A stretch of 64,000 bases of DNA from Gimesia chilikensis (GCF_008329715.1 NZ_VTSR01000008.1:1-64000), one strand, 5' to 3'; shown: positions 27,065 through 36,143, numbered from the stretch's first letter. The notes: generated by a model not told the origin, from the sequence alone. Numbers and translations are program-made.

Positions 27065-29452
27065 ATGAAGCGGGCCTGGCTGGGATTATTCACATTCTTC
27101 TGCTTACCACTAACCTTACTGGCAAGCACACAGGAGACTGCTCCTGCGCCGCAGTCAGAAAACGTCCAGGCAGATGTGGCGGAACTCTTCGGGGATGCCG
27201 GCTGGTTCGGCCGCTATCATCCCCATTTCGGCTATCGCTACCAGGCAGGTGATACCATCGGCCGCATCGGCGGCCTCTCTTCCTTCGACGGCTTCCTCCC
27301 CCTCTTCGAAGGTGAAGACAGTAACTCCCTGTTCTTCCTCGACGCCCGACTCCTCATCGACTCCGACAGTACGAACCTCGGCTCTAACGTCGGCTTTGGT
27401 GCCCGCCGCTATCTTCCCGAATGGGAACACACCGTCGGTGCTTACCTCTACTACGATACACGGAACGCTGGCTACGCTAACTTCAGCCAGGTCTCAGGCG
27501 GTGCTGAACTCATCGGCGATTTCTGGGAAGGCCGCCTCAACTGGTATGTCCCCACAGGCACTCGGCGGAAGCAGTGGGGCTCCAGTCTCTCTGGTACAGG
27601 CAACTACTATTTCTCCGGCCACTACCTCTACGGCGGGACTCTCACCCGCTTTTACCAGGCCGCGATGACCGGCGTCGACATGGAAGCCGGTCGCAGAGTT
27701 CTCACCGGTTTCAATACCGACGTCCGTGCCTTCGCCGGCTGGTACCACTTCCAGGCGCAAGGCAGTCAACAGGCCTGGGGCTGGAAGTCCCGCCTCGAAA
27801 GCCGCATCAACGACCAGGTCGCCCTCAACCTCAGCGTGCAGAACGACCGCGTCTTCGATACCACCGTCAACTTCTCCGTCTCCTTTCAGTGGCCCAGCAT
27901 CACCGGACTTAAAAACGGTCCCCGCATGGACCTCACCGCCCGCGATCGTCTCGGCGAAAGCCCCGAACGACTTCGCGCCATCGTCGTGGATAATCAGAAA
28001 CACGCCAGCGCCAGCAACACGCTCATTCGTAATCCCGCCACCGGTAATCCCTACTACTTCATGCACGTCGCCGCGGGGGGCAACAGCGATGGCTCTTATG
28101 AAGATCCCTACGAAACACTCACCAAAGCGTTTAACGATCCCCGTACCCAGGCAGGTGAGCTGATCGTCTTCGATCATCGGGGCAATTCCGAAACCGGCGA
28201 CTTCTCTCTCGCCCCCGGTACACAGGTGATGTCCTCAGGCCCCGCCCAGTTCATTAACACCCAGTTTGGTCAACAGCTGCTCCCCGGTTCCAACACCGGA
28301 CTCTTCCCGCAGATCAACGGCAGTTTCACCATGAATGATCGCACCCTGCTCTCCGGCTTCCGGATTGTCACAATCGACGAAAGCCCCTCCATCAGGGCCG
28401 ACGGGGCACAGCAGATCACAATCACCCACAATACGATCACCAACGATGCGAATAACGGTATCTTCCTGAAAAACGCACGCGACATCTTCATCCGCAACAA
28501 CACGCTGCAGGCCATCGATGACGACATGATTGAAATCGTCACCAGTTCCGGCCAGATCGTCATCGCGGATAACACCCTCAGAAGTCTGGCCAGCGACGCA
28601 GGCCCGGCCGTCTTCGGCGATGCCATTTCCATCTCCGTCAATGACGACGCCCAGATCGACATCGATCGCAACACGATCACCAGCGAAGTCCAGGGCTCCG
28701 ACTACGGCATCAATATCACCGCCAACGCCGGCGATATTACTACCCGCATCCGCGACAATATTATTACCGGCTTCGACTTCTCTCTCGCAGGAGGCATCAA
28801 GTATCAGGGCAACTCGACCGGCACCGCACACACCACCATCTCAGGCAATACCATCTTTAATGACGACGGTCCACTCACAGGATCTGGCGTCTTTAACGGC
28901 ATTCAGGTCAGTCATCTGAACGGTTCTGCAACGACGGACATCATCGACAATAAAATCGTCACCAACGACCACGCGACACTCGGCAGGGCAATCTGGCTCG
29001 AACTGCAGACCGCGGGAGCCACTACTACCAACGTCAGCCAGAACCTGATCTCGGATCCCGATGATTCAGAAGTCTTCGCCTATGGCTTCATCGCCGACAT
29101 CAGTCTGGGCACCAGCCATGACATTTTCCTCACGAACAACACCTTCGGCCCCAACCAGTACAACTTGCGGACCGACGTGAAATCCGGAGCAGCAGCCCGG
29201 ATGCGCATCAATCAGAACAACTTCACCAACAGCGCCAATACCGCCGAAGACCTGCTGATTTACTCTGAAGATTCCGGCTCCGAACTCTGTATGGAGATCT
29301 TAAACAACACCGCGTATCATCTGTTTGAATTCAGCACCAACTTCGGAGGCGTTATCAAAATCGAAGATCTGCCGAACCTCTCGACGAACAACAACAACGT
29401 CCCTGTAATCACTACTGGAAATGTCATCAATATCGCGGACTGCTTCCCGTAG
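27065..29452 (+). CDS. Inverse-autotransporter-like barrel with beta-helix passenger, paralogue 3
   Basis: This 795-residue protein is the shortest of the three. It has a signal peptide (MKRAWLGLFTFFCLPL), a barrel at about 37-308, the GGNSDGSYEDPYETL junction near 336, and a beta-helix that lacks the 170-residue module found in the other two but keeps the same distal coils and the LPNLSTNNN ending. The last residues include a cysteine pair (ELCMEI and ADCFP) not seen in the paralogues, which might form a disulfide. It converges on glnA with a gap of 26 bases and no visible terminator. Confidence 0.82.
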   Translation: MKRAWLGLFTFFCLPLTLLASTQETAPAPQSENVQADVAELFGDAGWFGRYHPHFGYRYQAGDTIGRIGGLSSFDGFLPLFEGEDSNSLFFLDARLLIDSDSTNLGSNVGFGARRYLPEWEHTVGAYLYYDTRNAGYANFSQVSGGAELIGDFWEGRLNWYVPTGTRRKQWGSSLSGTGNYYFSGHYLYGGTLTRFYQAAMTGVDMEAGRRVLTGFNTDVRAFAGWYHFQAQGSQQAWGWKSRLESRINDQVALNLSVQNDRVFDTTVNFSVSFQWPSITGLKNGPRMDLTARDRLGESPERLRAIVVDNQKHASASNTLIRNPATGNPYYFMHVAAGGNSDGSYEDPYETLTKAFNDPRTQAGELIVFDHRGNSETGDFSLAPGTQVMSSGPAQFINTQFGQQLLPGSNTGLFPQINGSFTMNDRTLLSGFRIVTIDESPSIRADGAQQITITHNTITNDANNGIFLKNARDIFIRNNTLQAIDDDMIEIVTSSGQIVIADNTLRSLASDAGPAVFGDAISISVNDDAQIDIDRNTITSEVQGSDYGINITANAGDITTRIRDNIITGFDFSLAGGIKYQGNSTGTAHTTISGNTIFNDDGPLTGSGVFNGIQVSHLNGSATTDIIDNKIVTNDHATLGRAIWLELQTAGATTTNVSQNLISDPDDSEVFAYGFIADISLGTSHDIFLTNNTFGPNQYNLRTDVKSGAAARMRINQNNFTNSANTAEDLLIYSEDSGSELCMEILNNTAYHLFEFSTNFGGVIKIEDLPNLSTNNNNVPVITTGNVINIADCFP

Positions 29453-29478
29453 AATTATCGCTTCCGACAGACCCACGA

Positions 29479-30891
29479 TTAGATGTCGTAATACATCGCG
29501 AATTCAAAGGGATGAGGACGCTCACGCAAAGCGGCCACTTCGTGGCTGGTCTTATACCAGATCCAGGTATCGATCACGTCTTCAGTGAAGACATCACCCA
29601 CCAGCAGGAACTTGTGGTCGTCGCGTAAAGCCTGCAACGACTCTTCCAGCGAAACCGGAACACCCGGCAGTTCGGCCAGTTCATCGGGTTTCAGATCATA
29701 GATGTCTTTTTCCAGCGGATGCCCTGGATCGATCTTGTTCTGAATCCCGTCCAGCATCGCCATCAGTACTGCTGACATCGCCAGGTACGGGTTCGAAGAC
29801 GAATCGGGGCAGCGGAATTCAAACCGCTTGTTTTCCGGATGCGGACTGTGTACCGGAATCCGGATTGCCGCAGATCGGTTACGGTAACTGTAAGTCAGAT
29901 TGATCGGTGCTTCAAACCCGGAGATCAGACGTTTGTAACTGTTCGTCGTGGGACAGCAGAACGCAAACAACGCAGGAGCATGTTTGAGGATTCCCCCCAT
30001 CGCGTACATTCCCAGTTCGCTGAGTCCCCCGTAACGGGAACCCGCAAACAAAGGCTTGCCCTCTTTCCAGAGTGACATATGCAGATGCAGACCCGAGCCG
30101 TTATCGTTCCACAACGGTTTCGGCATGAATGTGGCTGATTTGCCATACTTGGCCGCCACGTTCTTCACAATATATTTGTACCGCAGCAGGTTGTCCGCCG
30201 TCTTCAGCAGCGGAGCATATTTCATGTCAATTTCGCACTGACCGCCGGTCGCCACTTCGTGGTGCTGGGCCTCCACATCGACGCCGCAATCCATCAGTGC
30301 CAGCATCATTTCGGTACGGGCTTCCTGCAATGTGTCAGCCGGAGGTACCGGGAAGTAACCCTCTTTGTGTCGAATCTTGTAACCGGCGTTCGGACCACTG
30401 CCCGCTTTACCCCGGTTCCACTGCCCTTCGATACTGTCCACATGGTAATAGCATTCGTGCTCATTCTGGTCAAAACGGACATCATCGAAGATGAAGAACT
30501 CCGCTTCGGGGCCAAAATTGGCTACATCCGCGATTTTTGTGGACCGCATGTAGCTTTCTGCTTTTCGGGCAACATTGCGCGGATCTTTGGCATAATCCTC
30601 GCGCGTGATCGGGTCCTGGATGTTACAGGTCATCACCAGCGTATTAGGCATGAAGGGATCAACAAAGGCGGTATCCGGCTGCGGAACAACCAGCATGTCG
30701 CTTTCGTTAATCGCTTTCCAGCCCCGCATCGAAGAGCCATCAAAGCCGAAACCGTCTTCGAAGCTCTTTTCTACTAAGATCTTAGCAGGAATCGTAAAAT
30801 GTTTTTGTGTCCCGGGAAAATCCATAAACCGCAGGTCAATGGCCTGAATTTCCCGTTCACGACAGAGGGCGAGCACTTCCCGAGGAGTCAT
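29479..30891 (-). CDS. glnA: Glutamine synthetase type I
   Basis: This dodecameric enzyme makes glutamine from glutamate, ammonia and ATP. From the ATG at 30891 it has 470 residues, nearly the E. coli length, and its first residues (MTPREVLALC) align with the E. coli start. AGGA lies ten bases upstream. The longer frame from 30918 has no ribosome-binding site. Landmarks are GFDGSSMRGW near 48, NGSGLHLHMSLW near 265, and IYDLKPDEL near 395. The tyrosine of the last matches the adenylylation site of GS-I-beta enzymes, so control by GlnE-type adenylylation is plausible. No clear sigma-54 promoter was found upstream. Confidence 0.94.
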   Translation of the reverse strand: MTPREVLALCREREIQAIDLRFMDFPGTQKHFTIPAKILVEKSFEDGFGFDGSSMRGWKAINESDMLVVPQPDTAFVDPFMPNTLVMTCNIQDPITREDYAKDPRNVARKAESYMRSTKIADVANFGPEAEFFIFDDVRFDQNEHECYYHVDSIEGQWNRGKAGSGPNAGYKIRHKEGYFPVPPADTLQEARTEMMLALMDCGVDVEAQHHEVATGGQCEIDMKYAPLLKTADNLLRYKYIVKNVAAKYGKSATFMPKPLWNDNGSGLHLHMSLWKEGKPLFAGSRYGGLSELGMYAMGGILKHAPALFAFCCPTTNSYKRLISGFEAPINLTYSYRNRSAAIRIPVHSPHPENKRFEFRCPDSSSNPYLAMSAVLMAMLDGIQNKIDPGHPLEKDIYDLKPDELAELPGVPVSLEESLQALRDDHKFLLVGDVFTEDVIDTWIWYKTSHEVAALRERPHPFEFAMYYDI

Positions 30892-31045
30892 CGTTGTATC
30901 CTGATTCAAGTAAGTCATTCATCGAAGATTCTATGTGATTACTGAATAACTTAATAATGCAAAACATATACCATTCCCGAAATTTGCACAATAATCAGGC
31001 ACATGGGAAATCATGTACACTCACCCGCCTCACTCGTGGCGAGGT

Positions 31046-32206
31046 TTAACCCTTACGACCCGTATAGTCCGTCACCAGAGAATTGATCTCGCTCTGATAC
31101 GTCTCCTCTCCTTCCCACAGGATCCCGGGCAGCAGATCCCCGAACGCATTCAGCTCCAAAATCAGGGCCTGACGAAATCCGGGGGTCAGCAGCAAATCAA
31201 CGCCCACCTGGAAACTCTCCGGATAAACACCCGCCGCCTGCTCACAGACTTCCATCAACGCACGCCATCGCTCGGGACCGAGAAGCTCCTGCAGCCGCTC
31301 ACCATCGCCTCTCCGGTTCCCCAGGTGCAGATTCGTCAGCGGGCCCCGACTCTCCCGCACCACAGTGTGCCGGGCCTGACCAGCGATCACCACCACTCGC
31401 AAATCAAACGTCCTGCCATGACTGAGCGCCGCTTTGGGCATCCACCGCTCCACATGCACCCTTTCCCGACACAGTTCATCGATCAGCGTGCGGATTTCTC
31501 TCAGATCGGTGTACCGTCGGACCTTCAAAGAATTATAAAGGCGCGTCTGCCCGTCCTGCATCACCAGCTCCGTAGAGGTGATCGCTTCGATCCGGCGGGA
31601 TTTTTGATGCAGCGCCACCACGCCCGAAGCGGAAGAGGCATGTGCCAGCTTGAGAAAAACACGTCGCTCATTCCGCTGTCGCATGATGGTTAGCAGTTCA
31701 TCGAACGTATGAATCTCCGGAAACGCCTCGGGAACCGCACACCCCGCCTCCCTGCACCGGGCATGACAGGCCCGTTTATCAAACAGCTCCCGAATATCAG
31801 CTGGAGGATTCAACAGTCTGATGGATTCGATCCCCGACAGACACTTACCGATTTGAATCAGCAGGCTGCAATAGCCCATGTACCACTGTCGCGGATGCAG
31901 AATCAAACCGTGGTCATACTCCAGCCTCTCGATCTGACGCGGAGACAGAAAGGGGTTTCCTTCCACTTCGGCCGCAGCCACGCCTCGGGCCAGCAGTCCT
32001 TTTTCGACGGCGAAGTTTTCTCCGGGAGACTCGATCCGCACAATGTCACCCGGTCGAATGATGTCCCGGAGACAATCCACGTCTTGCAGCAGTCGTTCAT
32101 ACGAAACGACACGGGCCACGGGTTGCCCCTGTGATTCCAGGGCCTGTTGAAACAGGTGGACTCTTCGATTCTCCGGGTTACCAATAATGACGAACTGAGA
32201 AGACAT
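31046..32206 (-). CDS. STM4014-family ATP-grasp-like protein
   Basis: This 386-residue protein matches the uncharacterised STM4014 family by gene context and content. The N-terminal third begins with FVIIGNPENRRV, a Rossmann-like opening. The rest looks like an ATP-grasp ligase: VFLKLAHASSASGVV near 195 as the nucleotide-binding lysine strand, HVERWMPK near 258, FDLRVVVIAG near 275 and LELNAFGD near 357, whose acidic residues would bind magnesium. ATP-grasp enzymes join a carboxylate to an amine or thiol through an acyl phosphate. It follows the STM4015-like gene by 19 bases and is divergent from the four other cassette genes. Substrate and product are unknown. Confidence 0.82.
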   Translation of the reverse strand: MSSQFVIIGNPENRRVHLFQQALESQGQPVARVVSYERLLQDVDCLRDIIRPGDIVRIESPGENFAVEKGLLARGVAAAEVEGNPFLSPRQIERLEYDHGLILHPRQWYMGYCSLLIQIGKCLSGIESIRLLNPPADIRELFDKRACHARCREAGCAVPEAFPEIHTFDELLTIMRQRNERRVFLKLAHASSASGVVALHQKSRRIEAITSTELVMQDGQTRLYNSLKVRRYTDLREIRTLIDELCRERVHVERWMPKAALSHGRTFDLRVVVIAGQARHTVVRESRGPLTNLHLGNRRGDGERLQELLGPERWRALMEVCEQAAGVYPESFQVGVDLLLTPGFRQALILELNAFGDLLPGILWEGEETYQSEINSLVTDYTGRKG

Positions 32207-32225
32207 CGAACTGATTCAAAATCCC

Positions 32226-33164
32226 TTATTCAGAGACCGCACAGTAACGTTCCATTTCGCCATCGTACTCATCTGGTTCCTGCTGATCGCTGACATCGAC
32301 GTCGATCTCCAGGTCGCTCAACTTTTTGCACATCTCATCGCTCAGATAATGAAAATGCAGATCCAGCTTTTTCAACTGGTTCAACCGATTGCAGTCCAGC
32401 AGGGCCTGGGCTCCCTCATCGCTCAGGGTCCCCAGTGACAGATCGACTACCTCGATCTGGTTCAGAATCGGTGCCGCTGCGATCGCCTTGGCGATCTCAT
32501 CCGAGAACATGCTGTTCCGCAGTCCCAGATACTTCAGTTTGGGAAACAGGGCACCGGTCAACAACGGCTCCACATCGGCTATGCTGGCATCTCCACCATA
32601 CTCGTCCGTCCCCAGCCACAGCTCCAGGTGTTCCAGTTCCGGGAGAACAGCAGCAGTCACTTCCTGAACGACATCCGCTCCCAGTCCCCCCGCTTCGATA
32701 ACCAGTGTTTTCAAATGCTCGTGATTCACCCGTCCCAGGCTGAGGTCGTTCGCTCCCCGAATGCGTAACTCCTCCAGCTGGGGAAACGATCTGAGCAGCG
32801 GTGACAGATCGGCCTGGCCGATCCAGGAGATTTCGCTTTCTTCAAATGTGATGTCACCGAAAAACAGGTGCCGCAATCCGGTCAGCAGATCACTGGAATC
32901 AAGCAGCTGATCGACGACGGTCTCTGCCCCGGATCCCTCGTAGGCACCATCCCAGCAGCCAATCACCAGTGCAGTCACTTTGCCGATCTGAGGATGACTC
33001 AGATACTTCTCCAGCAGATCGGAGAATTTCATCCCCTGCTGTTCCCGCTCGTATCCCAGCGTGAGTCGATAGGCCACGCCCGATGCATCCTGAATACCCG
33101 TTTCCGGATCGAATTCCCTGACAGGCAAGCCCCCGAATTCATCCACATGAGAATCGATGGTCAT
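32226..33164 (-). CDS. STM4015-family leucine-rich-repeat-like protein
   Basis: From the ATG at 33164 this protein has 312 residues and matches the STM4015 family. An N-terminal region with FDPETGIQD and VTALVIGCWDGAYEGS precedes leucine-rich-repeat-like strands (about 110-285): LRHLFFGD, LEELRIRGA, LKTLVIEAG, LEHLELWLG, LKYLGLRNS and LKKLDLHFH. It ends with an acidic tail. LRR folds bind proteins, so it may be a scaffold or the target of the cassette enzymes. GAGGAG six bases before 33164 strongly supports this start. The upstream ATG at 33203 overlaps the -35 box of the opposite promoter. It is the first gene of the minus-strand half of the cassette. Confidence 0.82.
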   Translation of the reverse strand: MTIDSHVDEFGGLPVREFDPETGIQDASGVAYRLTLGYEREQQGMKFSDLLEKYLSHPQIGKVTALVIGCWDGAYEGSGAETVVDQLLDSSDLLTGLRHLFFGDITFEESEISWIGQADLSPLLRSFPQLEELRIRGANDLSLGRVNHEHLKTLVIEAGGLGADVVQEVTAAVLPELEHLELWLGTDEYGGDASIADVEPLLTGALFPKLKYLGLRNSMFSDEIAKAIAAAPILNQIEVVDLSLGTLSDEGAQALLDCNRLNQLKKLDLHFHYLSDEMCKKLSDLEIDVDVSDQQEPDEYDGEMERYCAVSE

Positions 33165-33196
33165 TGAAAGCTCCTCATAGTACTGCTGGTGACGAA

Positions 33197-33226
33197 TTGA
33201 CATCTTCTCCCGAACACTTATACAAT
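33197..33226 (+). promoter_or_regulatory. Near-consensus promoter for the STM401x plus-strand operon
   Basis: A perfect -35 TTGACA (33197-33202) and a -10 TACAAT (33221-33226) are separated by 18 bases, predicting transcription start near 33233 and a leader of about 110 bases before the HAD gene. On the minus strand the same AT-rich block reads TATTGTATAAG, so the two divergent -10 regions may overlap and be co-regulated. Confidence 0.7.
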
Positions 33227-33240
33227 AGAACAGTTCAACA

Positions 33241-33381
33241 ATGCAATCCTCTGCAACTGGAAATTCACAGGGTCTTCACCTCGGCATGAGGGGCTCAGGG
33301 ATCATCATTCTCAAACACACAAAGGCGGCCTTCGCGGAATCCCATGCTCCCCAATGCAGATATCAAAGCCATCCTGTTTGA
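33241..33381 (+). CDS. Possible 46-residue leader ORF (doubtful)
   Basis: An ATG eight bases after the predicted start of transcription opens a frame of 46 codons (MQSSATGNSQGLHLG at its start) that overlaps the first codons of the HAD gene in another frame. It has one cysteine, no ribosome-binding site and no known family. It could be a leader peptide, a precursor peptide for the radical SAM enzymes, or chance. I list it only because of its position. Confidence 0.2.
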   Translation: MQSSATGNSQGLHLGMRGSGIIILKHTKAAFAESHAPQCRYQSHPV

Positions 33382-34015
33382 CCTCGATAATACGCTCCTC
33401 GATCGCAGTACAGCGGTGCGTCGCTATTTCACACAGCTCCTGCAGGATGCGTCCCCGCCCCTGCCCGAGGATGAATTCGAACTCACGCTGTTAACCATCC
33501 TGGCCCGCGACCGACTGGGCTACGAAGACCGCGCCGCATTCTTTGACTGGGCCGCCACGACCTGTTTTCCTGACTGGACTCCAGCTGAACTCTGGTCAGA
33601 TTTCCGCGAGAAACTGCCCCGGATGATCGAACCCGATCCTCTGTGCCTGGAACTCCTGCAACGATTGCAACCGCACTACGCGCTGGCCGTCATTACCAAC
33701 GGTTCCGCAGAACTCCAGCGCGCGAAAATCGAAGCCGCCGGCATCGATCAACTGATCAGTCACATCTGGATCTCTGAAGAAACGGGCGCAGCCAAACCGG
33801 ATCGAGCCATCTTTACACAGGCGTTAGCGGCACTGGGAGTCACTCCCCAGCAGGCCCTGTTCGTCGGCGATCATCCACATCAGGACATCTCCGGCGCCCG
33901 GCATATCGGTATGCACACCTGCTGGATGCAAATGGACCGCACATTCCCCGGGGAATTCCCCGAGCCGCACTGCCAGATTTCTTCACTCGATTCACTACAA
34001 TGTCTGGTACCATGA
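33344..34015 (+). CDS. HAD-family hydrolase
   Basis: This 223-residue haloacid-dehalogenase-fold hydrolase is probably a phosphatase. Motif I is ILFDLDNTLLD (about residues 10-20, with the nucleophile and general acid aspartates), motif II is VITNGS near 117, the lysine is in GAAKPDRAIF near 148, and motif IV is FVGDHPHQDISGA near 173. The helical cap lies between motifs I and II, as in subfamily I. Its stop overlaps the next start (ATGA), so it is coupled to the STM4013-like gene. Salmonella has no HAD gene in this cassette as far as I recall, so it looks like an added member. The substrate is unknown. Confidence 0.87.
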   Translation: MLPNADIKAILFDLDNTLLDRSTAVRRYFTQLLQDASPPLPEDEFELTLLTILARDRLGYEDRAAFFDWAATTCFPDWTPAELWSDFREKLPRMIEPDPLCLELLQRLQPHYALAVITNGSAELQRAKIEAAGIDQLISHIWISEETGAAKPDRAIFTQALAALGVTPQQALFVGDHPHQDISGARHIGMHTCWMQMDRTFPGEFPEPHCQISSLDSLQCLVP

Positions 34016-34827
34016 TTGATGCACGCGCCTGCCTGGGCACACACGACATCCTGTTGCTGACCCTCGACTCGCTCCGCTTCGATGTCGCAACCCGTGCGCT
34101 GCAACAGGGACTGACCCCCAACCTGGCCCGCCTGCTCCCCGAGACCGGCTGGGAACGCAGACATTCACCTGGCAACTTCACCTATGCCGCTCACCAGGCC
34201 TTTTTCGCCGGGTTCCTCCCGACTCCCGTAACACCAGGCAAACATCCGCGACTGTTCGCCCTCGAATTTCCCGGCAGTGAAACCATCGCTCCAGAGACCT
34301 GTGTCTTTTCTTCAGACAACATCGTTACCGGACTCGCAGCACAGGGTTACCACACGCTCTGTATCGGCGGCGTCGGCTTCTTCAACAAACAGAGTCCGCT
34401 GGGCAATGCCCTGCCCGGACTGTTCCAGGAAAGCCACTGGTATCCTTCCTTCGGCGTGACCGACCGACACTCCACCCGGCACCAGGTCGATTTCACTCTC
34501 GAACGACTCCAGCAGCTACCGGCTGAGCAACGCCTCTTTCTGTTCCTCAACGTTTCAGCCACGCATCAGCCCAGTTGTATTTTCAAGGAAGGTGCACTTG
34601 TGGATTCCGTTGACACCCAGATCGCGGCCCTCGCCTATGCCGACGCACAAATCAGCCCCCTCATCACAGCCCTGCAACAGCGGGCTCCACTACTCTGTAT
34701 CATCTGCTCCGACCATGGAACCACCTTCGGCGAAGACGGCTACCAGGGACACCGACTCGCACATCCGCTGATCTGGGATGTCCCCTATCTCGAATGCCTG
34801 CTCCCCCAGACCGGAGGTCCGGCATGA
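34012..34827 (+). CDS. STM4013-family alkaline-phosphatase/sulfatase-fold hydrolase
   Basis: This 271-residue protein matches the STM4013/SEN3800 hydrolase family. It opens with ILLLTLDSLRFDVA, whose aspartate should bind metal. It continues with PGNFTYAAHQAFFAG, where a Thr or Ser would be the nucleophile, and closes with CSDHGTTFGEDGYQGHR, which supplies the Asp-His pair and further histidine ligands. Without a signal peptide it should act in the cytoplasm, unlike most sulfatases. The ATG at 34012 overlaps the HAD stop; an in-frame ATG at 34000 is the alternative. Its own stop overlaps the next start (ATGA). A phosphate, sulfate or phosphonate ester could be the substrate. Confidence 0.82.
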   Translation: MIDARACLGTHDILLLTLDSLRFDVATRALQQGLTPNLARLLPETGWERRHSPGNFTYAAHQAFFAGFLPTPVTPGKHPRLFALEFPGSETIAPETCVFSSDNIVTGLAAQGYHTLCIGGVGFFNKQSPLGNALPGLFQESHWYPSFGVTDRHSTRHQVDFTLERLQQLPAEQRLFLFLNVSATHQPSCIFKEGALVDSVDTQIAALAYADAQISPLITALQQRAPLLCIICSDHGTTFGEDGYQGHRLAHPLIWDVPYLECLLPQTGGPA

Positions 34828-36143
34828 GCCATCTGCAGACACTGCTCGCGGAAACGCCCTACCTCGCCTACAGCTACGCCTATCCGCACAAGTCCGCTTA
34901 TCGCCCGTTCGCGCGACCGCTGCCCCTCCAGCAGATCTGGGAACCCGAAGACCGCACTGATTTATCGCTTTACTTACACCTTCCCTTTTGTGAATACCGC
35001 TGTGGTTTCTGCAACCTGTTTACCCTCTCGAATCCCCAGGACGATCTCGCAGCTCAATATCTGCAGCAACTCCGCATCGAGGCCCGGCAGGTTCGCGATC
35101 AACTGCCCGACTTCCATTTTTCTCAGCTCGCGATCGGGGGCGGCACTCCCACATATCTCGAGCCGAATGAACTCGCCCAACTATTTGACATTCTCCAGCA
35201 GGAACTGAATACCAGCCCGGCACAACTCCCCTGCAGCCTTGAAGCTTCCCCCGCGACATTGACGGCAGAAAAAGTTGCATTGATACACGACCTGGGAATC
35301 GACCGTATCAGTCTCGGCATCCAGTCGTTTGACGAACAGGAGGCCCTCAGCATCGGTCGTCCGCAGAAACGACGTGAAATTCTTGAGGCGCTGGAACTGG
35401 TTCGCAATGTCGGTATTCCCACACTGAACCTCGATCTGATCTACGGTGCCGACGGACAGACGGTCGACAGTTTTCGCGACTCGCTTCAGCAGGCACTCGC
35501 CTTCCAGCCGGAAGAACTCTATCTCTATCCCCTCTATGTCCGCCCGCTCACCGGCCTGGGACGCAAACCGCAGCAGTGGGACGATCATCGCCTGACACTC
35601 TACCGCACCGGCAGGAACTTCCTGCTCGAGCGGGGCTACACGCAACACTCTCTCCGCATGTTTCGCCGGACAGACGCGATCCAGCCTCACGACACACAGT
35701 ACTGCTGTCAGACCGATGGCATGATCGGCCTGGGCTGCGGTGCCCGCTCCTATACCAGCCGCATTCACTACTCCAGCGAATACGCGGTCGGCCGCACTGG
35801 TGTGGCGGCCATCATCGCACATTATCTCGAACAGGAACCGGAGTCCTTCGCCTCGGCCCACTATGGAGTGGAACTGGATCGGGAGGAACAGCAGCGGCGG
35901 TTTCTGATCATGTCGCTTCTGCAGACGACTGGCCTCTCCCGCGACTTCTACGCGCGGACCTTCGGCGGAGATGTCCTCAACCAGTTCCCCGATCTGCAGG
36001 AACTGGAAGAACACGGGCTCGCACGAATCACCGCCGATACGATCATTCTCACCCCCGCCGGTCTCGAACGATCAGACACCATCGGCCCCTGGCTCTACTC
36101 GGAACAGGTCCTGCAGCGTATGGAGACGTTTCAATGTCACTGA
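34824..36143 (+). CDS. STM4012-family radical SAM enzyme (HemN-like)
   Basis: This 439-residue radical SAM protein is related to HemN/HemW. The cluster motif CEYRCGFC lies near residue 54 within YLHLPFCEYRC. The SAM-binding GGGTPTYLE follows near 107, and LGIDRISLGIQSFDEQEAL near 155 is typical of the HemN branch. The C-terminal part has the FLIMSLLQTTGLSRDFY helical region also found there. A GGAGG six bases before the ATG at 34824 and the ATGA overlap with the upstream gene fix the start. It is the STM4012 family member by context. True coproporphyrinogen oxidase activity is unlikely; the substrate is unknown. Confidence 0.87.
   Translation: MSHLQTLLAETPYLAYSYAYPHKSAYRPFARPLPLQQIWEPEDRTDLSLYLHLPFCEYRCGFCNLFTLSNPQDDLAAQYLQQLRIEARQVRDQLPDFHFSQLAIGGGTPTYLEPNELAQLFDILQQELNTSPAQLPCSLEASPATLTAEKVALIHDLGIDRISLGIQSFDEQEALSIGRPQKRREILEALELVRNVGIPTLNLDLIYGADGQTVDSFRDSLQQALAFQPEELYLYPLYVRPLTGLGRKPQQWDDHRLTLYRTGRNFLLERGYTQHSLRMFRRTDAIQPHDTQYCCQTDGMIGLGCGARSYTSRIHYSSEYAVGRTGVAAIIAHYLEQEPESFASAHYGVELDREEQQRRFLIMSLLQTTGLSRDFYARTFGGDVLNQFPDLQELEEHGLARITADTIILTPAGLERSDTIGPWLYSEQVLQRMETFQCH

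Noticed and set aside
30892-31045. Possible sigma-54 or NtrC-type promoter upstream of glnA
   Set aside because: GTGCC and TTGTGC-like pieces are present on the minus strand, but the spacing between GG and GC elements does not fit a -24/-12 promoter.
35576-36133. Upstream part of the long frame that ends in the STM4011-like protein
   Set aside because: It lies in a wrong frame over the STM4012-like gene and is Arg/Pro/Ser/His-rich; the real start is the ATG at 36134.
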